Of a stretch of DNA of 31,664 nucleotides, positions 17,152 through 24,968 are shown piece by piece. A model generated the notes under the pieces. That model ran no database searches and was not told the DNA's origin. It worked only from the letters and a program-made list of their open reading frames with translations. This DNA is from Ruminococcus sp. UBA4350 (GTDB lineage: Bacteria; Bacillota; Clostridia; Oscillospirales; Ruminococcaceae), in the NCBI GenBank assembly GCA_002394125.1, contig DGSY01000185.1:1-31664 (forward strand). Reading direction: 5' to 3'. Made by a program: the position numbers and the translations under genes. The first letter of the stretch is position 1, and each line of letters starts with the position of its first letter.

Positions 17152-17799
17152 TTACATGGTTCTGAACGCATCCGTGATATCCCGATTGCCCGTGCGGATC
17201 TTGAATTCCGGCTGTCTGATTCCAGACAGCGAACAGCGGAAATGAATATTCGCCGAAAACAGCGGTTCATTGCCTGGAATGTGCACCAGACGCTCCGCCG
17301 TGATCTGCTGCACCGGCGATCCGCCCACCAGATTCCCGAATTCTGTTTCATGCTTCTGATGCACGATCCGGATTCTGCTCCACTCCTCCGGCGTGCCCTC
17401 ATAATAGATATCAGAAAGCTGACTGCATCCCGCAAATGTTCCTGCCCAAATGTCCGTGACCTTTTTCGGAATCGTGATCCGTTTCAGGCCGGTGCAGCCC
17501 GCGAATGCGCCCGCCGGAATGTCACCGACCGACTGCGGCAGAATGATATCCGTGATATGCGTTTTGCCGCTTAATACATTTTTTCTGAACGCAATGACCG
17601 GAACGATATGCTTTTCTTCATGGCCGAAAGGATTCACTGCCCGTTCAGGGATTTTGATGACCGGCATGGTCTCATCCCCGATCGACACGACACCGAGCGG
17701 AAGGCGACCCGGATGCAGCCAGAGAACTGCGATCTGATATTCCAGCTTCTCCGAAACCGGAATGTCTTTGACCGAATCCCAATACGCTTTGAAATCCAT
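17152..17799 (-). CDS. Leucine-rich repeat (BspA/LRR_5-like) protein
   Basis: 215 residues, no signal peptide, so probably cytoplasmic. The middle carries two BspA-type repeats: an ITDIILPQSV-IPAGAFAGCTGL unit followed by an ITIPKKVTDI-WAGTFAGCSQL unit, then an IYYEGTPEEW repeat end. These repeats bind proteins. The N-terminal MDFKAYWDSVKDIP part and the C-terminal ~50 residues match nothing I recognise. An upstream in-frame ATG would add 23 residues but overlaps the AAA gene. AAAGGAG lies 7 nt before the chosen ATG. It starts 13 nt after the AAA ATPase stop, so the two are one operon and may act together. Confidence 0.72.
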   Translation of the reverse strand: MDFKAYWDSVKDIPVSEKLEYQIAVLWLHPGRLPLGVVSIGDETMPVIKIPERAVNPFGHEEKHIVPVIAFRKNVLSGKTHITDIILPQSVGDIPAGAFAGCTGLKRITIPKKVTDIWAGTFAGCSQLSDIYYEGTPEEWSRIRIVHQKHETEFGNLVGGSPVQQITAERLVHIPGNEPLFSANIHFRCSLSGIRQPEFKIRTGNRDITDAFRTM

Positions 17800-17812
17800 A
17801 GATACGCTCCTT

Positions 17813-19792
17813 TCAGAATCCGATGGCTCTGCGCTCCGGTGCCGCGGCGCACATTTCCGGAACTGCAAAATCCTCCGCGCAGAGTGTTGTCAGCTGCTCA
17901 TCCGTGAGGAAGCCCGCAGACCCGCTTGTCAGACGGCGGGACATCCGCATCTGTGCCTGTTCGAGAACATTCCGTACAAAGCGGCCGTTTCCGAAATCCG
18001 GAATCCTCACCGCGGCATTGAAGATCGCAAGCGCGGCTGCTTCCGCCTTGCCGTCCAGCTTCATCGACTGCTCCTTTGCCATAAGCTGTAAGATCTGCAA
18101 AAGCTCCTCCGGCGTATAATCGGGGAAACTGACATGAAATGCGATGCGGCTGCGCAGGCCGGGATTCTTTTCAAGAAAGCGCTCCATTTTGTCCGGATAG
18201 CCTGCGAAGATCACAATAGTTTCCTCGCGGTGATTCTCCATTTCCTGCACGATCGTATTGATCGCTTCGTCGCCGTACATTCCGTCGCGGTCATCGACCA
18301 AAGAGTATGCTTCGTCAATAAACAGGATCGAGCCCTTTGCACGCTGAAATGCCGCCTTGACAGTCGGGGCTGTCCAGCCGACAAATTTTCCGACCAGATC
18401 GGCTCTGCCGACCTCAACGATGTTTCCGCTTTCGATCAGTCCGTTGTCCTTGAATACCTTTGCTGTCAGGCGCGCGACAGTTGTTTTAGCCGTGCCGGGA
18501 TTTCCCGTGAAGACCATGCTCCGCGCCGGCGTTTTCAGACAGATCCCGCGCTCCCGATAAGTCTTTTGCAGCTTATAAAAGCTGACCGATTCTTCAATGA
18601 CACGCTTCACGCTGTCCAGTCCGATCATGTCATGCAGCTTGTCCGCTGCCTTGCCCTCGGCCTTCGATTCCTTCACCGCTGAATTCTGACATTCCAGATA
18701 AGCCGGAAAATGCGTCTGCTTGAGGTAAGCGGTATAATGCTCATTGAAAATCTTCTCGATCTCGGAGATGGAAAACATCTTCTGCTGCGCATCAATTTTA
18801 TCAACAAACGTATCCGATGTCTGAATGCCCTTGCTTTCACAAAGCGTCTTCATATAGGAAACGGATTCGTCATAATCGACGCTTTCCTCGCGGAATGTCA
18901 GCATCGTCATTGCATTGTTGAGACAGGCTGCGATCGCACGGTGCGCTTCGGTATTGTGCTGCGGGATATGGAAAACAGTCAGAACCTCATGCCGGTACTG
19001 AACCGCGTATTTGCAGGCCTTTTCGATCAGATCCTCTGCGGCATCCGCATACTCATCTCCGCTGTCAGTTACCGAAACTGAAATGACAACCGTTCCGCCG
19101 GTGATATTCCGGTACAGCGCTGCGAGAGGCCTCTGTATCCTGCCAAATCTGCCAAAGGAATCCGGACGCACCGTGATAACGCGGGCAGATTGCAGACGGT
19201 GCGCACGGTACAGCGTATCGACCAGCAGACAGATCGTTTTTTCAGCCCGCTCCTCGCTGTCATCCTCAAGAATATAATGCACGGGATGTCCGAGAAAGGC
19301 TTCATTCTGCGCACTGCTGCGGATGCGCTCCGCCTCAGTCTCCAGCTCCGGCAGGTGATATCTTTTTGCATAGTCAGAAAGCGTCATTTCCGTTTTCGGC
19401 TTTACAATATTTTCATCCGCATCAATGCGATAAATGCTTTCCACATCAAGCCGGTCATAGATATCATCCGGCAGCTCAACATTTCCCATGCGAAGCCTTC
19501 TCCGGACGATATCCGCACAGCTCTCCTCTGTCTCACAGATCTCCCCCTCAAAACCGATGAATTCCCAGAATGCAGCCATTTCCTTCTGCATGGTGCTGTC
19601 ATCTCCGCTGCCGGCAAACACAAAGGTCGCTTCCTTCTTGAATACAGAACAGACACCGCCGCAGAAGCCTTCCGAATTCCGGCTGTTGTACTCCATGCTC
19701 CTGACAGCGAGCTGATCCCGCTTTGCCTCACTCTTGTCCGTGTCTGACGAAATCTTCTGCTTTAGATTCACTTTCCCGATAAAGTATCTCAT
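17813..19792 (-). CDS. AAA+ ATPase of the CbxX/CfxQ (SpoVK-like) family
   Basis: 659 residues. Residues ~385-640 form a CbxX-type AAA+ module: Walker A GNPGTAKTT (430-438), pore-loop region GKFVGWTAP, Walker B ILFIDEA (489-495) with Asp493/Glu494, and arginine-finger region GLRSRI (545-550). Such ATPases remodel partner proteins (Rubisco activase is one relative; SpoVK is a sporulation member). Residues ~165-335 look like a second AAA-like fold that has lost its Walker motifs (TVVISVSVTD, VLTVFHIPQHN). The first ~160 residues are unrecognised. AAAGGGG lies 8 nt before the ATG. Its promoter holds the same operator as the WYL gene promoter. It is followed directly by the LRR gene. Confidence 0.85.
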   Translation of the reverse strand: MRYFIGKVNLKQKISSDTDKSEAKRDQLAVRSMEYNSRNSEGFCGGVCSVFKKEATFVFAGSGDDSTMQKEMAAFWEFIGFEGEICETEESCADIVRRRLRMGNVELPDDIYDRLDVESIYRIDADENIVKPKTEMTLSDYAKRYHLPELETEAERIRSSAQNEAFLGHPVHYILEDDSEERAEKTICLLVDTLYRAHRLQSARVITVRPDSFGRFGRIQRPLAALYRNITGGTVVISVSVTDSGDEYADAAEDLIEKACKYAVQYRHEVLTVFHIPQHNTEAHRAIAACLNNAMTMLTFREESVDYDESVSYMKTLCESKGIQTSDTFVDKIDAQQKMFSISEIEKIFNEHYTAYLKQTHFPAYLECQNSAVKESKAEGKAADKLHDMIGLDSVKRVIEESVSFYKLQKTYRERGICLKTPARSMVFTGNPGTAKTTVARLTAKVFKDNGLIESGNIVEVGRADLVGKFVGWTAPTVKAAFQRAKGSILFIDEAYSLVDDRDGMYGDEAINTIVQEMENHREETIVIFAGYPDKMERFLEKNPGLRSRIAFHVSFPDYTPEELLQILQLMAKEQSMKLDGKAEAAALAIFNAAVRIPDFGNGRFVRNVLEQAQMRMSRRLTSGSAGFLTDEQLTTLCAEDFAVPEMCAAAPERRAIGF

Positions 19793-19815
19793 ATCATCCG
19801 CCCCTTTCTGACACC

Positions 19816-19852
19816 AGTATACCGCATACCGTGTTCAGTTTTTTGAACACGG
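19816..19852 (-). promoter_or_regulatory. Promoter with operator shared with the WYL gene (AAA-LRR operon)
   Basis: On the minus strand CCGTGTTCA-n6-TGAACACGG forms a perfect 9-bp inverted repeat (19852-19829). Ten nt separate its TGAACA from a TATACT -10 (19821-19816). No -35 hexamer is present because the repeat occupies that place. The layout and several spacer bases (TATGYGG) match the WYL promoter at 23207-23240. It lies 24 nt upstream of the AAA start codon. Confidence 0.75.
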
Positions 19853-19892
19853 CAGAAAAGGATGGCGTTTTCCGGTATGAAAGAATGATTCT

Positions 19893-19923
19893 GATGCGCC
19901 TTTCAATCATCAAAAGGCGCATC
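19893..19923 (-). terminator. Stem-loop at the end of the HerA/alpha-CTD operon
   Basis: GATGCGCCTTT / AAAGGCGCATC form a perfect 11-bp stem with a 9-nt loop. It overlaps the stop codon of the alpha-CTD gene. No real U-run follows, so it is a weak terminator or an RNA-stabilising 3' end rather than a classic one. Confidence 0.45.
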
Positions 19924-20547
19924 ATCCTCCATGCCGAAGAGTTCATCCTCATCCCAGACAGGTTCAGCCCAGTCAAAATCCGGATCATCCCAATCGGAAT
20001 CCGCAGCCAAAGAATCATCATCCTTTGTTATTTCGTAATCATACAGATTAAGACGCAGATTATTCAGAACCTTTTCCACCTCGTAATAGCCTTTTTTACC
20101 GAGATTGCGGACAGAGGCAAGATCTCCGTGATCGAGCAGATCACCCACGTTATTGAGTCCTGCACGCTTCAGCGAATTGAATACCCGGACAGACAGATCC
20201 AGATCCTCGATCGGAATCGCCCGCATGGGAGGTTCATCACCCTCAACAAGTCCGGCGATCCGGCCGCGGTATTTTTCCAGCTCGGTGACCAGCTCTGCCT
20301 TGCAGCGCTCACAGATCTCGCGGTACGCATCGACATGATCGAAAAGCCACGCTGACTTCTCGTTCTCACTGTATGTCTCATCAAAGGGCGGCACAACGCC
20401 GCTCCCTGAAAGATGAGCGCTCGCTTTCCTGACCCGCTCAGCCAGCTCATCTGAGATGATGCGGATAAACGACTGGGTCTCCTGCTCCGTCGCAAAGACC
20501 ACCCCCATGTTCAGGAGCTCTGTTCGGGTAATGAGGATCCGGTTCAT
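19903..20547 (-). CDS. RNA polymerase alpha C-terminal-domain-like protein with acidic tail
   Basis: 214 residues. Residues ~111-166 closely resemble the alpha-CTD of RNA polymerase: IPIEDLDLSVRVFNSLKRAG, then VGDLL and VRNLGKKGYYEVEKVL, the two helix-hairpin-helix motifs that in RpoA contact UP-element DNA and activators. There is no alpha N-terminal assembly domain. The first ~105 residues are unrecognised with coiled-coil-like helices (CKAELVTELEKYRGRIAGL). The last ~39 residues are about half Asp/Glu. A longer in-frame start overlaps the upstream gene; the ATG at 20547 is chosen because AAAGGAGGTA lies 3-13 nt upstream. It follows the HerA-like gene by 11 nt, so they are co-transcribed. 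It may bind DNA or compete with RNA polymerase; this is inferred. Confidence 0.8.
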   Translation of the reverse strand: MNRILITRTELLNMGVVFATEQETQSFIRIISDELAERVRKASAHLSGSGVVPPFDETYSENEKSAWLFDHVDAYREICERCKAELVTELEKYRGRIAGLVEGDEPPMRAIPIEDLDLSVRVFNSLKRAGLNNVGDLLDHGDLASVRNLGKKGYYEVEKVLNNLRLNLYDYEITKDDDSLAADSDWDDPDFDWAEPVWDEDELFGMEDDAPFDD

Positions 20548-20558
20548 ATGTACCTCCT

Positions 20559-22802
20559 TTACACTGCCAGTCCGTTTTCTTCTCTGTATTTGTTCCACCG
20601 GACCATCCAGTCCGGCTGATACACCGGCGGATGATCGAGGTAATAGAGGATCTCCGCCGGTGTCAGCGCCCGCAGCTTTCTGTACGGTGCGACCAGAAGC
20701 GAACGGCTCTTTTCCTCGACTGCGGCTGCGATCCGGCCGCCGTCCTTCTGATTCTTCACCGGAATGGTCTCCAGCGTGAAGGGCGCGGTCTGCCGCCCGT
20801 CAACACTCAGCGTTGTCAGTGCATTATAGGCATCCAGCCGCGCAAGATCGGTAAATTGACTGTTATCCGTGAAGCGTACCGCAGCAAGTGCCGCATCCCG
20901 CGGGGAAAGCCGGAATGCACTGAAATTCGCGGAATTGGCTTCCAGCGCATCGCGGATCACATCGGTGAGCTGTCCGGTATGCTGATGACACAGCACCATC
21001 GAGATTCCGAATTTGCGCGATTCCGCGAGCATTCTGGGCATCGGATTTGTCTGGAACAGCGCGGCCTCATCCACGACAACGAAATGCGTCCGCCGCCGTT
21101 CCTTCCGCGTCCGTGCGGCATTCCAGAGCTGCATCATGACGATCGTTCCGATGATCCTCGCAGCCGTCGTACCGATGACCGGCGAAGCCAGATCAATCAG
21201 TGTCACGGCATCGGTATCAATGGAATTCCGGAAATCCAGTGCATTTGTACCGGCGCCGAGCGTTTTGCGGAGCTGCTCCACAGACGTCAGCCGCTGGAAT
21301 TTGCAGAGATACCAGTTCAGCGCATCATTGAAATCGGAGCTGTGATCTCTGACATACTCATTGTCTATCGTCTTTGCAAGCTCCGGAAAGCGTTCCTTCA
21401 GTGCCTTGCTGAGCTTCTCCATATTCTCCCTGCTCTGCGAAAGAACCGCAATGCTCTCCAGCGATGCCTGTCTGCCGAGCAGCGCAATGGATGCCTTCGC
21501 GAATGTAGAAAGCCAGCGCTCATACCGCGGGCCGCAAAATACCTCTCCGGGCGGATTGAATATATCGCCGAACAGCTCGCACAGATCCGCGATATTCCGC
21601 TCCTCCTTTTGCAGGTCGCCGCTCTCCCAGATGTTCAGCGGCACCGGATTCTCAGCATCACCGATCCGCACAACGCGCACGCGGTCTGCATATTTCTCCG
21701 GCAGCGCATGAAGCACCGTGTCAATGGTCGTGCCGTGCGGATCAAAGAAGGTCAGGCCGTGCCCCTGCTCAATCGCGCTCAGGATCAGGGTTGCAAGCAG
21801 CGTCGATTTGCCGGTTCCGGTCTGCCCGACGATCTGATAATGCCGCTGAAGATCGGTCATGCCGAGCCGGATCGTCCGGCGGCTGCCGTTGATATCGATC
21901 GCTCTGCCGATCGTGACCGCCCGCTTGTCCCGCGGATTCTTATGCACGGCAGGAATCTTTCTGACGCCCTCTCTGCAAAGCTGAATGCCGATCACGGGCT
22001 GCTGCAATTCCGGCTCCGGCATGAGCATCTTTGCGGCGATATCCGGCAGAACCGGTGCATTTTCCAGCGGATGCGCCCACACAGCTGCGGCCGCAGAATC
22101 GGAAATCACGCCGATATACCGCAGCGCCGACGATTGCAGCGCACGGTTCAGCACTGCACGCATCCGCACGGAAGGTGCCGCAGGCAGTCGCAGCAGAACA
22201 CGCATCTGCACCGGTGTGCCGATATATGTGTTCACGTCGATCTCGTGGGAATAGAATGTGCGCTGAACAGCTTTCCGGCATTCCTGCTGCATTTCTGCAT
22301 CTGCCGGACCTGCGGTGACACGCAGCATGGCACCTGTTGTCTGCATCGCGCACAGCAGCTCATCAAAATGACACGAAAACCGCATCGGCCATTCTGAACC
22401 TTCGGTCTCTGCACACTGCCCGCCGGTTGCCCCGAAGCCGATTGAAGATCTGCTGCCTGATTCACTGACCGGAAGGCAGATCTCATAAAGATGATCCGCG
22501 GCAACAGCAGCGGCATCCTTTTCACTGCATTTTTCAGCAATGCCTGTTTTCTCTGCCGCCCACACCAGATCCGCAAAGCTGATGTCCGCCGTGCCGAAAA
22601 CGGAGATCCCGATCCGCCCCTTTTTCGGTACGGTCATCTGCCAACCTACGAATTCGCCGCTGCCAAGAACCGCTGCATACTGGATCAGCCGGGACGACAT
22701 TCTGTCCTGTACGCTGCGCTCCGATCCCGAAGCGATCAGACGGCCAAGCTTCACTGCGGAAGCCGTCCCTGCCGGAAAACAAGCAAAATCAAAAGTCTTC
22801 AT
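20559..22802 (-). CDS. HerA/VirB4-TraG-like P-loop ATPase
   Basis: 747 residues. The C-terminal half is a RecA-type motor of the HerA/FtsK/VirB4 group: Walker A GQTGTGKST (~326-334), FFDPHGT (~352-358), Walker B THFVVVDEAALF (~572-583), and RKFGISMVLCHQHTGQL with the sensor Gln (~607). Such hexameric ATPases pump DNA or proteins. The first ~290 residues have no motif I can name but look like a VirB4-style N-terminal region. Nothing else of a conjugation system is nearby. Four in-frame starts lie in a row (GTG ATG ATG ATG); the last is chosen because GGAGGG is 8 nt before it and overlaps the GTG. It is the first gene of an operon with the alpha-CTD-like gene. Confidence 0.8.
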   Translation of the reverse strand: MKTFDFACFPAGTASAVKLGRLIASGSERSVQDRMSSRLIQYAAVLGSGEFVGWQMTVPKKGRIGISVFGTADISFADLVWAAEKTGIAEKCSEKDAAAVAADHLYEICLPVSESGSRSSIGFGATGGQCAETEGSEWPMRFSCHFDELLCAMQTTGAMLRVTAGPADAEMQQECRKAVQRTFYSHEIDVNTYIGTPVQMRVLLRLPAAPSVRMRAVLNRALQSSALRYIGVISDSAAAAVWAHPLENAPVLPDIAAKMLMPEPELQQPVIGIQLCREGVRKIPAVHKNPRDKRAVTIGRAIDINGSRRTIRLGMTDLQRHYQIVGQTGTGKSTLLATLILSAIEQGHGLTFFDPHGTTIDTVLHALPEKYADRVRVVRIGDAENPVPLNIWESGDLQKEERNIADLCELFGDIFNPPGEVFCGPRYERWLSTFAKASIALLGRQASLESIAVLSQSRENMEKLSKALKERFPELAKTIDNEYVRDHSSDFNDALNWYLCKFQRLTSVEQLRKTLGAGTNALDFRNSIDTDAVTLIDLASPVIGTTAARIIGTIVMMQLWNAARTRKERRRTHFVVVDEAALFQTNPMPRMLAESRKFGISMVLCHQHTGQLTDVIRDALEANSANFSAFRLSPRDAALAAVRFTDNSQFTDLARLDAYNALTTLSVDGRQTAPFTLETIPVKNQKDGGRIAAAVEEKSRSLLVAPYRKLRALTPAEILYYLDHPPVYQPDWMVRWNKYREENGLAV

Positions 22803-22971
22803 CATCATCACCCTCCGCTTTTATCGTCATAGTCTTTTTCTTTCCATCTGCTGAGCAGTCACCGGTTTTTCCCTGCTGTGCAGGATTTCAGCTGTGGGCG
22901 CGCAAGTCGTCTGACCGCAATGCACACTGTCCGCAGCGTGGCCGGTTTTACCCGGATTCAGTTGTCAAGAT
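22803..22971. other. Leader region upstream of the HerA-like gene
   Basis: Non-coding. It holds the GGAGGG ribosome binding site (22811-22816) and a small CCTGC/GCAGG hairpin near 22873. No convincing promoter for the HerA-like gene is seen here, so the gene may depend on read-through from the promoter at 23112-23140. Confidence 0.45.
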
Positions 22972-23066
22972 ACAAAAAAGGGATGTATAAAACAGGCTGC
23001 TTCATCATCATGAGGGCATAGCTATCCCTCGCATCATGATAAAGCCACTGTTTTAAACATCCCTTA
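22972..23066 (-). terminator. Long hairpin with U-run at the 3' end of the candidate small RNA
   Basis: The outer arms AAGGGATGTTTAAAACAG and CTGTTTTATACATCCCTT pair over 17 of 18 positions. The stem goes on imperfectly through GCTT, ATCAT and GAGGG to a central ATAGCTAT palindrome. On the minus strand the stem runs straight into six Us, so it works as an intrinsic terminator in that direction only. It is much longer than a usual terminator stem. Confidence 0.75.
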
Positions 23067-23106
23067 ATATAATTCTTTAAATATATGCACACCATTTTTT
23101 GGTGTG
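22973..23106 (-). ncRNA. Candidate small RNA or attenuated leader
   Basis: A perfect sigma-A promoter on the minus strand predicts a start near 23105. The transcript would open with a GCACACCA/TGGTGTGC hairpin (23107-23087; the first bases may fall just outside the RNA), continue through an AU-rich linker, and end in the long hairpin and U-run at 22972-23065. That gives about 130 nt. The one open frame across it, 60 codons from 23140, starts inside the promoter and has no ribosome binding site. The RNA lies between the WYL regulator and the HerA operon. It could be a free small RNA, or the leader of the HerA gene with the hairpin as an attenuator. No known RNA family was recognised. Confidence 0.6.
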
Positions 23107-23107
23107 C
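23087..23107. repeat. 8-bp inverted repeat at the start of the candidate RNA
   Basis: GCACACCA and TGGTGTGC are perfect arms around five Ts. The repeat sits at the predicted transcription start, so it could be either a 5' hairpin in the RNA or an operator on the DNA. Confidence 0.6.
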
Positions 23108-23111
23108 GTTT

Positions 23112-23140
23112 ATTATAGCACAACCGTTATCGTTTGTCAA
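23112..23140 (-). promoter_or_regulatory. Perfect sigma-A promoter facing the HerA-like gene
   Basis: On the minus strand TTGACA (23140-23135), exactly 17 nt, and TATAAT (23117-23112). All 12 hexamer bases match consensus, which predicts strong transcription. Confidence 0.85.
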
Positions 23141-23206
23141 GCTTTTTTCGGGAGAAAATTCTTTTTCGGTCGAAAGCGGCGGAAATACAGCTGAATGTTC
23201 ACAGAA

Positions 23207-23240
23207 TGTTCAGGAAATTGAACATGATATGTGGTATACT
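23207..23240 (+). promoter_or_regulatory. WYL gene promoter with shared operator
   Basis: TGTTCA-n6-TGAACA (23207-23224) is followed after 10 nt by the -10 TATACT (23235-23240). A further half-site TGTTCA lies at 23196-23201, 11 nt upstream of the first. As at the AAA-LRR operon, the repeat takes the place of a -35 hexamer. Autoregulation by the WYL protein is the simplest reading. Confidence 0.75.
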
Positions 23241-23280
23241 GAAACCATGAAACAGCCGCCTATGCCGAAAGGAGCTTATG

Positions 23281-24957
23281 ATGCTGATCCGTTATCCGCA
23301 TACTGTCCGCGATAAGAAATATCTTCTGCTGCTGGTCATCATTGACATTCTCAAGGAGCATACCGATCCGGAGCACCATATGAAAAAAACGGAGCTCTGC
23401 GAAAAAATCGAAGTCGTCTGCGGCTTTATGCCTGCGCGGAATACCGTCTATGACAAACTGAATTCGCTGGAATATGCCGGCTTCCCGATCGTTCAGGATC
23501 AGACGGAGGGCGTCTATTATGACGGCCATGAGCTGAGTGACGGCGAGCTGCGCTTCCTGCTGGACAGCGTTCTGTATTCCGATTTCCTGACGCCGGTCGC
23601 CGCCGATGAGATCATTGAGGCACTGACTGCATTCGGCTCGCCCGAATTGCAGAAATATATCCGCAGGCAGAAGGTCCGCGCTGACCAAACGCGCAAAAGT
23701 ATGCAGCATTCCGTCTTTGCCTCCATCGAGGAAATCCAGAGCGCAATTTCTAAAAACCGGCAGATCAGCTGCAATTACATGACATACCGTCCTAACCTGA
23801 CGACGGAATGCGTCTATCCGGAGCCGGTCACGGTCGATCCCTATGAAATGGTATACAAGAACGGAAAATACTATCTGCTCGGCGCAGTCAGCGGCAGCGA
23901 TCAGATGCAGTCGTGGCGGGTCGATCGGCTCTGCGAAGTAAAGCCGCTGGAGACACGCTGCCGGGAGATCCCGCTGCTGCGAGAGATCAATGCAAGCGGC
24001 GGCATCAGCGCCTACGCCGATTCACAGCCCGATCTCTGCGGCGGTGTCATTGAGACATTCAAGATTCAGTGCGCCAAAACTGCCATCGACGAGATCGTTG
24101 ATGTGTTCGGAAAGGATTTCAGCATCGCGCCGGAGCAGAGAAACAACTATGATGACGAGACCGTGATCCTTGCCGTCCGTGCGACACGGGAATCCATGAA
24201 AGCGTGGGCATTCACGCAGGCAGAGCGCATGGTCGTGATCGCGCCCGATGATTTCCGGAAGGAAATATCCGCATCCCTGCGCGAAGCGGGAAGGCTCTAT
24301 CAGGTGACCGGAAAGCCGCTGCATCTCCGGATCTTTACAGCAAAGGATCTTGCGGAGGCCGTTCGCTTTACCCGGCAGACCGCCCGCAAATCTCTGATCT
24401 ATCACGGTCACGGAACCCGCAGGGAAAAGGAGCGCATCAGCCTTGCCGAGCTGCTGAAAATACCCGATCTGACTGCGCTGAAACTCACTGACTGCATTCT
24501 TGAGGAGACAGAGATCCTGCGTCAGCTGCCGATGCTGAACCGGCTCGGAATCGTGAATTGTGAATTCGATGCGGATGCATTTCCGGCGCTGACCGGCATT
24601 GCAGAGCTGGAAACCGATGACCCCGCGCTTGCAAAGAAGCTCTGCAAGTCAGGGACAGTCAGCAGACTGTCTCTGTTCGGCAGCAAAATCCGCGATGCTT
24701 CGCTGATCTCTGAGATCCCCTCGCTGCGCAGCGTTTCGTTTGCGTATTGCAGGGAGCTGAAGGTCTGCTCTGCGCTTGGTCTTGCAGATGCACCGGAAAT
24801 CGAGAAGCTGGAGCTGAGAAATTGCCCTGAACTCACGGACTTTTCCTTCCTTGACGGCATGAAGCATCTGAAAAAGCTCACGCTGAGAGATGTTCCGGTC
24901 ACGCCGGAAGTGCTCCTGCGTCTGCAAGAGCGAAAGAATCTGAAAATCAATGACTAA
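23281..24957 (+). CDS. WYL-domain transcriptional regulator with C-terminal leucine-rich repeats
   Basis: 558 residues. The N-terminus (~1-85) is a winged-helix-like DNA-binding region of the DeoR/YafY kind (KKTELCEKIEVVC, ARNTVYDKLNSLEYAGFPI). Residues ~145-340 form a WYL domain followed by its WCX-like extension (ISCNYMTYR, DPYEMVYKNGKYYLLGA, WRVDRL). WYL domains sense ligands, often nucleotides or nucleic acid. Residues ~395-555 add leucine-rich repeats (LTALKLTDC, LRSVSFAYC, IEKLELRNC, LKKLTLRDV), which is unusual for this family. Two ATGs lie in tandem; the second has AAAGGAG 6 nt upstream and is chosen, while 23278 would add one Met. The hydrolase gene follows after 11 nt. Probably regulates itself and the AAA-LRR operon. 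Confidence 0.88.
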   Translation: MLIRYPHTVRDKKYLLLLVIIDILKEHTDPEHHMKKTELCEKIEVVCGFMPARNTVYDKLNSLEYAGFPIVQDQTEGVYYDGHELSDGELRFLLDSVLYSDFLTPVAADEIIEALTAFGSPELQKYIRRQKVRADQTRKSMQHSVFASIEEIQSAISKNRQISCNYMTYRPNLTTECVYPEPVTVDPYEMVYKNGKYYLLGAVSGSDQMQSWRVDRLCEVKPLETRCREIPLLREINASGGISAYADSQPDLCGGVIETFKIQCAKTAIDEIVDVFGKDFSIAPEQRNNYDDETVILAVRATRESMKAWAFTQAERMVVIAPDDFRKEISASLREAGRLYQVTGKPLHLRIFTAKDLAEAVRFTRQTARKSLIYHGHGTRREKERISLAELLKIPDLTALKLTDCILEETEILRQLPMLNRLGIVNCEFDADAFPALTGIAELETDDPALAKKLCKSGTVSRLSLFGSKIRDASLISEIPSLRSVSFAYCRELKVCSALGLADAPEIEKLELRNCPELTDFSFLDGMKHLKKLTLRDVPVTPEVLLRLQERKNLKIND

Positions 24958-24968
24958 GGAGACACATC

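Noticed and set aside
22803..22811. GTG or the first two ATGs as start of the HerA-like gene
   Set aside because: The GTG overlaps the GGAGGG site and the first ATG is only 2 nt away; the third ATG at 22802 is at a normal distance (the second, at 22805, remains possible).
22972..23107. Retron msr-msd RNA
   Set aside because: The RNA is structured and near a possible defence block, but no reverse transcriptase gene exists in the window.
22958..23140. 60-codon minus-strand frame over the long hairpin
   Set aside because: Its ATG lies within the -35 region of the promoter, so the transcript would not contain the start; no ribosome binding site.
23247..23315. Short leader peptide overlapping the WYL start
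   Set aside because: A 22-codon frame starts close to the predicted transcription start without a ribosome binding site; nothing supports its translation.
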